Shown here: positions 1-5,274 of the stretch, in pieces
How the letters are laid out: every line of letters starts with the position of its first letter
Numbering within the stretch: position 1 is the first letter of the stretch
Assembly (NCBI GenBank): GCA_027314825.1
Contig: DAHVAB010000169.1
Coordinates: forward strand, 1 to 5,952
Source: Solirubrobacterales bacterium
Lineage (GTDB): Bacteria > Actinomycetota > Thermoleophilia > Solirubrobacterales > Solirubrobacteraceae
Length of the DNA stretch: 5,952 nucleotides
Reading direction: 5' to 3'
Program-made: the position numbers and the translations under genes
The notes under the pieces: model-generated
What the model saw: the letters and a program-made list of their open reading frames with translations, nothing else
What the model was told of the DNA's origin: nothing
The model's database searches: none

Positions 1-764
1 TGCGCTCCCGCGACGGGGAGGTCAAGCTCGCCGACTTCGGGATCGCCAAGGCGACCGAGCAGTCGAGCATCACCCAGGTCGGCTCCGTGCTCGGTACCGC
101 CGCATACCTGGCCCCCGAGCAGGCGCGGGGGGAGGAGGCCGGGCCGCGCGCCGACCTCTACGCCCTCGGCGTGGTCGCCTACCAGCTGATCTCCGGCCGC
201 CTCCCCTACGAGGCCAGCTCCCTGACCCAGCTCGCGCTCAAGCAGCAGCAGGAGGAGCCACGCCCGCTCGACGAGCTGGTCGCCGCGGTCAACCCGGAGC
301 TGGCCGAGGCGGTCGCGATCGCGCTGGCGCTCGATCCGCGCGACCGCTACGAGACCGCCCGGGAGATGGGCCACGCCATCAGCGACGCCGCACGCGGAAT
401 CCCGCCCTCCGCCCGCCGCGGCACCCCTCAGACGGCTGCCACCAGCATGCTCGCCGCAGGGGGCGCCCGGCCCGGCGCCACCCCCGGCGCGAGCACGGTC
501 ACCCCCCGCCGCCCGCGGCCGGGGCCGGCCCGCGCCGTCCCGGAGGCCGACTTCGAGGCGCAGGCGCGCGAAGACGCCTCGCTGCGGCGCCGGCGCGCTC
601 TCGCCGCGGTGCTCGGGCTGCTGCTGGTCGTGGGCGTGATCGCGGCAGTCGTAATCCTCAGCAACCAGTCCCCCACCCAGATCACTTTGCACCGGGTCGT
701 CTACAGGGACGTGCAGCGCTCATCCGAAGCGATGATCGACCTCGTCAACGAAAACACGCGGTAG
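1..764 (+). CDS. Membrane-anchored Ser/Thr protein kinase, C-terminal part (partial)
   Basis: This is the 3' part of a bacterial (Hanks-type, PknB-like) Ser/Thr kinase. The frame is open from base 3, so the gene starts before the window; the ATP-binding lobe and the HRD catalytic loop are missing for that reason. Seen: the metal-binding DFG in KLADFGIAK (about 24-50), an activation loop rich in Ser/Thr ending in GTAAYLAPEQ, the ADLYALGVVAYQLISGRLPY segment of subdomains IX-X, and the late conserved Arg in DPRDRYETAREM. A Pro/Ala/Arg-rich linker (about 390-580) follows. Then come four arginines and one hydrophobic membrane span (about 597-662), leaving a tail of about 33 residues outside the membrane. 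Unlike typical PknB there is no room for PASTA domains. By family knowledge it phosphorylates proteins at the inner membrane face; its substrate is unknown. The stop lies inside the 3' end of the opposing tgt gene. Confidence 0.95.
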   Translation, partial: RSRDGEVKLADFGIAKATEQSSITQVGSVLGTAAYLAPEQARGEEAGPRADLYALGVVAYQLISGRLPYEASSLTQLALKQQQEEPRPLDELVAAVNPELAEAVAIALALDPRDRYETAREMGHAISDAARGIPPSARRGTPQTAATSMLAAGGARPGATPGASTVTPRRPRPGPARAVPEADFEAQAREDASLRRRRALAAVLGLLLVVGVIAAVVILSNQSPTQITLHRVVYRDVQRSSEAMIDLVNENTR

Positions 765-1971
765 ACGGTGCTCCGGACCGCAGCGCGGCGGCGACCTCCG
801 CCAGGCGACCCTCCGCGATCGCCTCGCGCAGGCTGCGCATCCGCTGCGCGATGAAGGCGAGGTTGTGCGCCGTGATCAGCCGCATCCCGGTCAGCTCTTT
901 GGATCGGACGAGATAGCTCAGGTAGGCGCGGGAGAGCCCGAGCGAGCAGGCCGGGCAGGGGCAGCCATCCATCAGCGGGCTCGCATCCTCGGCGAACCGG
1001 CTCTTGGCGAGACTCACCCGCCAGCGCGACTCCGGGTCGGCGATGAGCGCCGTCCCGTGCCTTCCCAGGCGGGTCGGCATCGCGCAGTCGAAGGTGTCGA
1101 TCCCGAGCTCCACCCCACGGATCAGGTCCTCCACATCTCCTATCCCCAGCAGGTGTCGCGGCAGGCTCTCATGGGCGCCGGCCAGCTCCGCGGTCGCGTG
1201 GCCCACCACCTCGTACATCTGCTCCTTGCACGCTCCGAGCGAGCCGCCGATCGCGACCCCGTCGCAGCCGGCGGCGGCGACCACCGCTGTCGATTCGCGC
1301 CGCAGATCCTCATACACCCCGCCCTGCACGATCCCGTACACCAGCTGGCCCGGCGGCCCGTGCTCGCGGTGCCAGGCCAGGCAGCGCCGCAGCCAGCGGT
1401 GGGTGCGCTCCGTGGATGTGGCGGTGTAGGCGCGGTCGACGTGGAACGGCGTGCACTCGTCGAAGACGAGCGCGATGTCGGAGCCGAGCGCCGCCTGCAC
1501 GGCCATCGATCCCTCCGGGGAGAGCCACTGCACGCTGCCGTCCATATACGACCGGAAGCGGACCCCCTCCTCCTCGATCGCGAGGATCCTGCCCTCCCGC
1601 TGCTCATCGGAGCCGGCGCGACCCCGCGACGGCCGCGCCTTGATCTCCTCCGCGACCGTGCCGTGCCCCATCGAGAAGACCTGAAATCCCCCCGAGTCGG
1701 TGATGATCGGCCCATCCCAACCCATGAACCGGTGCAGCCCGCCGAGCCTGCCGATCAGCTCCGCGCCGGGATTGAGCATCAGGTGGAAGGTGTTGCCGAG
1801 CACCATCTGGTAGCCGAGGTCGGCCACCTCGGCGGGCAGCATCCCCTTCACCGTCGCCTTGGTGGCCAGCGGCACGAACGCGGGCGTCGAGATCTCCCCG
1901 TGCGCGGTCGCGATCCGTCCGGCCCTCGCCCGTGAGCCGGGGTCGCGCGCATCTATCGTGAAGCAGGGCAC
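745..1971 (-). CDS. tgt: Queuine/preQ1 tRNA-ribosyltransferase (tRNA-guanine transglycosylase)
   Basis: Cytosolic enzyme that exchanges guanine-34 in the anticodon of GUN tRNAs (Tyr, His, Asn, Asp) for preQ1, a step in queuosine synthesis. The 408-residue product shows the whole family pattern: GEISTPAFVP near the N-terminus, TDSGGFQVFS with the general-acid/base Asp92, FDECTP with Asp171, GIVQGG at 213-218, FDCAMPTR with the likely nucleophile Asp295, and the zinc site Cys337-Cys339-Cys342 plus His369. It is longer than the E. coli enzyme (375), partly because about 24 residues are inserted after VFS (about 101-131, charged and Arg-rich). The start is GTG; no upstream start fits, and an AGGATGG ribosome site lies 7 nt ahead. 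No other queuosine genes (queC/D/E/F, queA) are in view, so whether the base is made or salvaged cannot be told. Its 3' end overlaps the convergent kinase gene by 20 bp. Confidence 0.97.
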   Translation of the reverse strand: MPCFTIDARDPGSRARAGRIATAHGEISTPAFVPLATKATVKGMLPAEVADLGYQMVLGNTFHLMLNPGAELIGRLGGLHRFMGWDGPIITDSGGFQVFSMGHGTVAEEIKARPSRGRAGSDEQREGRILAIEEEGVRFRSYMDGSVQWLSPEGSMAVQAALGSDIALVFDECTPFHVDRAYTATSTERTHRWLRRCLAWHREHGPPGQLVYGIVQGGVYEDLRRESTAVVAAAGCDGVAIGGSLGACKEQMYEVVGHATAELAGAHESLPRHLLGIGDVEDLIRGVELGIDTFDCAMPTRLGRHGTALIADPESRWRVSLAKSRFAEDASPLMDGCPCPACSLGLSRAYLSYLVRSKELTGMRLITAHNLAFIAQRMRSLREAIAEGRLAEVAAALRSGAPSTACFR

Positions 1972-1995
1972 AGATGCGCCATCCTAGAGGCAGGC
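1972..1995. promoter_or_regulatory. 24-bp divergent tgt/dedA spacer with back-to-back ribosome-binding sites
   Basis: The two divergent start codons are only 24 bp apart. On the minus strand AGGATGG (1979-1985) sits 7 nt before the tgt GTG. On the plus strand AGAGG (1986-1990) sits 5 nt before the dedA ATG. The two Shine-Dalgarno sites abut without a gap, which supports both starts. No room is left for two ordinary promoters, so these must lie within the opposite coding regions. I found no convincing -35/-10 pair. The minus-strand TAGGAT (1980-1985) also resembles an actinobacterial -10 box; if used as one, tgt mRNA would be nearly leaderless. Confidence 0.6.
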
Positions 1996-2712
1996 ATGGC
2001 GATCGCATCGATCATCGACGTCGGCCACCTGATCCAGGCAGCCGGCTACCCCCTCCTCTTCCTTCTGGTGATGGCGGAGTCGGGCGGCGTGCCCGTGCCC
2101 GGCGAGACGGCGCTGATCACCGGCGCGGTCTTCGCCAGCCAGGGCACGCTCGACATCCCGCTCGTGATCGCGATCACCGCAGCGGCCGCGATCATCGGCG
2201 ACAACATCGGATACCTGATCGGCCAGCGGGGCGGCCGCTACCTGCTGCAGCGGCCCGGACCTTTCCACAGCCACCGGCTGCAGGTGCTCTCCGTCGGAGA
2301 GCCATTCTTCGAACGCCACGGGCCGAAGGCCGTCTTCTTCGGCCGCTTCGTGCTCGGCCTGCGAACCTGGGCCTCCTGGCTCGCGGGCGCGACGCGGATG
2401 CGCTGGCGCTCCTTCGCCCTCTGGAACGCCCTGGGCGGCATCTCCTGGGCCGCGGCGGTGGGCCTGATCGCCTACTTCCTCGGCCGCTCCGCCGAACACG
2501 CGATAACCACCTTCGGCATCTACGGGCTGGTCGCGGTGCTCGTCGCGATCGGCAGCATCTTCCTGCTCCACCGCCTTCACAGGCGCTCGCAGCGGCGGCA
2601 GGCGGCGGCGCGCGAGGACGAACAGCGTTCAGGCGGGCAGCGGGACGGCACGCATGCTCGCCCCCTGAAGTCTGCCGAAGAGTCGCCCGGCACGCCGAGC
2701 AGCGTGCGCTGA
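1996..2712 (+). CDS. DedA-family (SNARE-associated/VTT domain) membrane protein
   Basis: Polytopic inner-membrane protein of the DedA family, 238 residues. Visible hallmarks in order: a hydrophobic entry with Glu28 followed by GVPVPGE (31-37), a re-entrant-type motif; a hydrophobic run at 52-66 leading into GDNIGYLIGQRGG (68-80); FFERHGPKAVFFGRFVLGLR (104-123) with the conserved Arg117 and Arg123; then hydrophobic spans at about 140-163 and 172-192. Known members flip undecaprenyl phosphate or other phospholipids across the membrane (UptA of B. subtilis) or affect membrane potential and drug tolerance; which substrate this one uses cannot be read from sequence. The last 43 residues (about 196-238) are charged, Gly/Ser/Arg-rich and probably disordered in the cytoplasm. 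The ATG is supported by AGAGG 5 nt upstream. It is divergent from tgt and convergent with marR, so it is probably a single-gene transcript. Confidence 0.93.
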   Translation: MAIASIIDVGHLIQAAGYPLLFLLVMAESGGVPVPGETALITGAVFASQGTLDIPLVIAITAAAAIIGDNIGYLIGQRGGRYLLQRPGPFHSHRLQVLSVGEPFFERHGPKAVFFGRFVLGLRTWASWLAGATRMRWRSFALWNALGGISWAAAVGLIAYFLGRSAEHAITTFGIYGLVAVLVAIGSIFLLHRLHRRSQRRQAAAREDEQRSGGQRDGTHARPLKSAEESPGTPSSVR

Positions 2713-2732
2713 GCGCAGAGGGACCTGGCGGG
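2713..2732 (+). repeat. 20-bp flanking direct repeat, left copy
   Basis: GCGCAGAGG + G + ACCTGGCGGG. It recurs at 2840-2859 with a single change at position 10 (G to C). It begins immediately after the dedA stop. A shorter relative, GCGCAGAGG, also occurs at 2737-2745. The two copies bracket the 28-bp tandem array, so the whole block 2713-2859 looks like one composite repeat. Confidence 0.75.
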
Positions 2733-2742
2733 CGGGGCGCAG

Positions 2743-2826
2743 AGGCCCCGCGGCGAGGGCGGGGGTGCCAAGGCCCCCCGGCGAGGGCGGGGGTGCCAAG
2801 GCCCCCCGGCGAGGGCGGGGGTGCGA
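2743..2826. repeat. Three tandem copies of a 28-bp G/C-rich repeat
   Basis: Units at 2743-2770, 2771-2798 and 2799-2826. Each reads AGGCCCC, then CCGGCGAGGGC, then GGGGGTGCCA. Unit 1 has G for C at its eighth base and unit 3 has G for C at its 27th; otherwise they are identical. The 28-bp period is not a multiple of three, so the block shifts frame at each unit and is not protein-coding. Each unit holds a C-run and a G-run that can pair (for example CCCCCC at 2774-2779 with GGGGG at 2789-2793, or GGGGG at 2761-2765 with the same C-run). Strong, mutually exclusive hairpins are therefore expected on either strand. It lies between two convergent genes, where a bidirectional transcription block is plausible but not shown. 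The rest of the spacer (2860-2923) shows only the weak inverted repeat listed separately. Confidence 0.9.
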
Positions 2827-2839
2827 CAGCCCCTGGCGG

Positions 2840-2859
2840 GCGCAGAGGCACCTGGCGGG
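2840..2859 (+). repeat. 20-bp flanking direct repeat, right copy
   Basis: GCGCAGAGG + C + ACCTGGCGGG, the same orientation as the copy at 2713-2732, with 19 of 20 bases identical. It is preceded by CCCCTGGCGGG (2830-2840), a further partial copy of the same module. Confidence 0.75.
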
Positions 2860-2880
2860 TGAGCGGGAACGCCCTCGTCG

Positions 2881-2900
2881 GCGGCCGGCAGCGTGGCCGC
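2881..2900. terminator. Weak candidate hairpin downstream of marR
   Basis: Perfect 6-bp all-GC inverted repeat (GCGGCC, 8-nt loop, GGCCGC), 23 nt past the marR stop on the minus strand. No T-tract follows on either strand, so it is not a classic intrinsic terminator. In DNA this GC-rich such a short stem can arise by chance. Confidence 0.2.
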
Positions 2901-2923
2901 TCGCGGACCCCGGAGGATCGTGC

Positions 2924-3400
2924 TCAGCAGCTTCCGCAGCAGGGAGCGACGCGCTCCCAGAGCTCAGAGAGCGTGCCGAGCTCGGCTGGGGAGAAACGCG
3001 AGAGGAAGTGCTCGCGAACCACCATCAGATGGGTGCTCCGGGCCGCCCAGAGCCGTTCCCGGCCCGCCTCGGTCAGGCAGGCGTAGGCGCCGCGGGCGTC
3101 GTGCGCGCAGGAGCAGCGCTCCAGCAGCCCGTCGCGCTCCAACCGGTCGACGAGGCGGGTCAGCCCGCTGCGTGACATCTGCGCCTGCTCGGCCAGATCG
3201 CACATCCGCATCCGTCCCAGGTCCGCCCCCTCCAGGTGATGGAGCACCTCATAGGAGGTCATCGGCAGGCCGTGGCGCCGTTCCAGCTCGGCGTCGACCA
3301 CTTTCGCGAGCGCCGCATGCGCTCGCAGCAGGCCCCGCCATGCGCCCAGCTCCTGATCTGAGAGCTGCTCGGCGGCGGCCGCTGTCGTGGTCCTGCTCAT
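2924..3400 (-). CDS. MarR-family winged-helix transcriptional regulator
   Basis: A 158-residue dimeric DNA-binding regulator. Seen: an N-terminal helical dimerisation segment (LSDQELGAWRGLLRAHAALA, 13-32), LPMTSYEVLHHL (45-56), the helix-turn-helix MCDLAEQAQMSRSGLTRLVD (66-85) and RLERDGLLER (86-95), then the wing with DARGAYACLTEAG (101-113) and a C-terminal helix. MarR proteins usually repress themselves and a neighbour and are released by small ligands or thiol oxidation; the ligand here is unknown. It has seven cysteines, including a CCGSC C-terminus. Start choice: the ATG at 3400 gives normal family length but only a weak ribosome site. An in-frame ATG at 3529 would add 43 residues with no match to the family core and no ribosome site, though the extension has coding-like GC3 and a -10-like box just ahead. 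It lies downstream of gpmI on the same strand. Confidence 0.92.
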   Translation of the reverse strand: MSRTTTAAAAEQLSDQELGAWRGLLRAHAALAKVVDAELERRHGLPMTSYEVLHHLEGADLGRMRMCDLAEQAQMSRSGLTRLVDRLERDGLLERCSCAHDARGAYACLTEAGRERLWAARSTHLMVVREHFLSRFSPAELGTLSELWERVAPCCGSC

Positions 3401-3529
3401 CCGCTCGCCGATGCGCCCGACGGTCGCTTTGCAGACCGGTGCGCTGTGGCCCGTGGTCGCGCTCGCCAGACGATCGACGCGCTCCGGCGCCTGTTCCGAG
3501 ACGATCTTGACTGCTGCGGCGGTGGCCAT

Positions 3530-3557
3530 CTGAACTATAAACCGGCCCTAAACCGGT
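3530..3557 (-). promoter_or_regulatory. Candidate marR promoter with 11-bp-spaced direct repeats (possible operator)
   Basis: On the minus strand TATAGT (3534-3539) matches 5 of 6 bases of the TATAAT -10 consensus, rare in DNA this GC-rich; no good -35 was found. Two copies of CCGGTTTA (minus strand; 3549-3556 and 3538-3545) are spaced exactly 11 bp, one helical turn, and the second abuts the -10. The same bases also form a 5-bp stem, ACCGG (3553-3557) with CCGGT (3541-3545), followed by a U-rich stretch, so a weak gpmI terminator is the competing reading. The gpmI stop codon lies in that loop. A start just below the -10 would give either a leaderless long MarR (ATG 3529) or a leader of about 127 nt before ATG 3400. 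Confidence 0.4.
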
Positions 3558-5167
3558 CCCTCGCGATCGACCATAGCATTCTCGGGTCCGCCCCCCGGCG
3601 GCACCAGCAGGCAGCGGCCGGTCATCTCGGACGGCTGCTCGACTCCCAGCAGCGCCAGCACCGTCGGCGCGACATCGGCCAGCACGCCCTCCCGATCCTC
3701 CACGTCGATGCCGCCCGCTGTCACGATCAGCGGCACCGGGTTGAGGGAGTGCGCCGTGTTGGGAGAGCCGTCCGGCTCGAGCATGTGATCGGAGTTGCCG
3801 TGGTCGGCGGTCACGATGCACGCGCCGCCGGAGCGGTGCACCGCGCGCACCACCTCGCCGAGCCACATATCGACCGTCTCGATCGCCTTCACCGCCGCCG
3901 CGATCACGCCGGTGTGGCCGACCATGTCGGCATTCGCGAAGTTGATGATCCCGAAGCGGGGGGAATCATCCTCCCAGGCCGCGATGAACGCCCGGGCCGC
4001 CTCGGCCGCGCTCATCTGCGGCTTGTGGTCATAGGTCGGCACGTCCCGCGGCGAGGCGACGAGCTCCCGCCGTTCGCCCTCCAGCGGCGCCTCCCGGCCT
4101 CCGTTGAAGAAATAGGTGACGTGCGGATACTTCTCGGTCTCGGCCACGTGCAGCTGGCGCGCGCCGGAGCGGGCGATCACCTCCGCAAGGGTGAGGCTCG
4201 GACGGGCCGGAGCGAAGGCGACCGGATAGGGCCAGCCCTCCTCGTACTCGGTCAGGCATGCCAGCCGCCCCACCGGCTGCGCTCCCCCGCGGCCCTGCCA
4301 GCCGGGAAGCTCCTCATCCCCGCCCGCCGGGAAGGACGCGTCGGCCAGCGCCCGGACCAGCTGGCGCATCCGGTCGGGGCGGAAGTTGAAGCAGATCACG
4401 CTGTCGCCCGGCTCGATCCGCGCCTCCCGCCCGATGGTGGTCGGCTCGACGAACTCGTCGGTCTCTCCCCTCTCATACGCGGCGGCGAGAGCCTCGGCGC
4501 CGCTGGGCGCGCTGTGGGCCGCGCGCCCGTGCACGAGCAGGTCGTAGGCGAGCTGGGTGCGCTCCCAGCGGCTGTCGCGGTCCATGGCGAAGTAGCGGCC
4601 GACCACCGATCCCACCCGGGCGCCCGGCAGCTCGTCCAGCTCGGCGAGGAAGCCCCGCCCGGAGTGCGGCAGTGTGTCCCGGCCGTCGGTGAACGCATGC
4701 ACGACCAGGTCGGCCTCCGGCGCCAGCTCGCCGCCGATCTCGATCAGCGCCTTCAGGTGCGCGAGCGAGGAGTGCACGCCGCCGTCGGACACCAGGCCGA
4801 TCAGGTGCACTCGCCGCGCGTCGGCGAAGGCGTCGCGCAGAGCCTCGTTGGCGGCGAGCGTTCCGCCGCCGATCGCCTCGTCGATGCGGACGAGATCCTG
4901 CTTGACCACCGAGCCGGCGCCCAGGTTCAGATGCCCCACCTCGGAGTTGCCCATCTGACCCTCGGGCAGGCCGACCGCGCCGCCGCAGGTGCGCAGGGTC
5001 GTGTGCGGGCAGGTCGACCACAGCTCGTCGAAGACCGGCGTGCTCGCCAGCGAGACGGCGTTGCCGGGGCCGGGCTCGGCCAGGCCCCAGCCGTCGAGCA
5101 CGATCAGGCACACACGGTCGGCAGGCAGCCCGTGCGGCGCGCCCGCGCAGATCGGCTCGGCGCTCAT
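3548..5167 (-). CDS. gpmI: 2,3-bisphosphoglycerate-independent phosphoglycerate mutase
   Basis: Cytosolic Mn-dependent enzyme interconverting 3- and 2-phosphoglycerate in glycolysis and gluconeogenesis, a member of the alkaline-phosphatase superfamily. The 539-residue length is close to the usual 510-550. All key residues are visible: Asp25 in LDGWG; the phosphoserine nucleophile Ser75 in QMGNSEVGH; His132 in SDGGVH; Asp161-Arg163-Asp164 in TDGRDT; Arg191 and Arg197 in GRYFAMDRDSRWER; Arg263 and Arg266 in FNFRPDR; Lys346 in AETEKYPHVTYFFNGG; the metal ligands Asp414 and His418 in NADMVGHTG; Asp455-His456 in TADHGN; and His473 in AHSLNPVP. The order phosphatase half / inserted transferase domain (about 90-300) / phosphatase half is intact. 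The ATG at 5167 has a GGGGGAG ribosome site about 7 nt upstream. tpiA lies 103 bp upstream on the same strand, so an operon is likely. Many actinobacteria use the unrelated cofactor-dependent mutase instead. Confidence 0.98.
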   Translation of the reverse strand: MSAEPICAGAPHGLPADRVCLIVLDGWGLAEPGPGNAVSLASTPVFDELWSTCPHTTLRTCGGAVGLPEGQMGNSEVGHLNLGAGSVVKQDLVRIDEAIGGGTLAANEALRDAFADARRVHLIGLVSDGGVHSSLAHLKALIEIGGELAPEADLVVHAFTDGRDTLPHSGRGFLAELDELPGARVGSVVGRYFAMDRDSRWERTQLAYDLLVHGRAAHSAPSGAEALAAAYERGETDEFVEPTTIGREARIEPGDSVICFNFRPDRMRQLVRALADASFPAGGDEELPGWQGRGGAQPVGRLACLTEYEEGWPYPVAFAPARPSLTLAEVIARSGARQLHVAETEKYPHVTYFFNGGREAPLEGERRELVASPRDVPTYDHKPQMSAAEAARAFIAAWEDDSPRFGIINFANADMVGHTGVIAAAVKAIETVDMWLGEVVRAVHRSGGACIVTADHGNSDHMLEPDGSPNTAHSLNPVPLIVTAGGIDVEDREGVLADVAPTVLALLGVEQPSEMTGRCLLVPPGGGPENAMVDREGPV

Positions 5168-5274
5168 GGGCGCGCTCCCCCGGGGAGCCCCACGGTCCTC
5201 GCGAGCTCGCCGGCATCCGGTCGGATCGACGCCGAGCCCGCCGCCGCGAAGATCGGTGCGAGGAGCCGGCTCAC
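5164..5274 (-). CDS. Candidate 36-residue small ORF linking tpiA and gpmI
   Basis: Hypothetical. A GTG-initiated frame begins in a 4-nt GTGA overlap with the tpiA stop (5271-5274) and ends in a 4-nt ATGA overlap with the gpmI start (5164-5167). It fills the whole 103-bp gap. A GGGGG run (5282-5286) lies 7 nt ahead of the GTG as a possible ribosome site. The peptide begins MSRLLAPIFAAAGSASIRPD and ends GLPGGARP; no family is recognised and there is no clear membrane span. About 31 of 36 codons end in G or C. Against it: the same frame stays open far upstream inside tpiA, so openness is cheap in this GC-rich DNA, and the double overlap could be chance. If real, it would couple translation of gpmI to tpiA. 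Confidence 0.3.
   Translation of the reverse strand: MSRLLAPIFAAAGSASIRPDAGELARTVGLPGGARP
5174..5188 (-). promoter_or_regulatory. Inverted repeat covering the gpmI ribosome-binding site
   Basis: A perfect palindrome, GCTCCCC-C-GGGGAGC (7-bp arms, 1-bp centre), lies 6 nt before the gpmI ATG. The GGGGAG arm is the gpmI Shine-Dalgarno. Folded in mRNA (5-bp stem and 5-base loop once loop size is allowed for), it would hide the site unless ribosomes arriving from upstream open it. That fits translational coupling but is inference only. Confidence 0.4.

Noticed and set aside
865..1935. 356-codon plus-strand frame antisense to tgt
   Set aside because: Arg/Pro/His-rich with no recognisable domain; the opposite strand encodes a complete Tgt with all catalytic and zinc residues.
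2743..2826. Possible CRISPR array
   Set aside because: The repeats are directly tandem with no unique spacers between them, and no cas genes are nearby.
2743..2826. Possible G-quadruplex element
   Set aside because: Each unit supplies only two close G-runs and the units are about 19 nt apart, beyond usual loop lengths. Duplex hairpins with the C-runs should compete strongly.
1974..3086. 370-codon plus-strand frame overlapping dedA and running through the repeats
   Set aside because: It is out of frame with DedA, low-complexity Arg/Gly/Pro, and crosses 28-bp repeats that change frame at every unit.
1996..3400. dedA and marR as a resistance or transfer island flanked by repeats
   Set aside because: Base composition matches the neighbours; there is no integrase, transposase, tRNA or terminal inverted repeat, and the repeats lie between the genes rather than around them.
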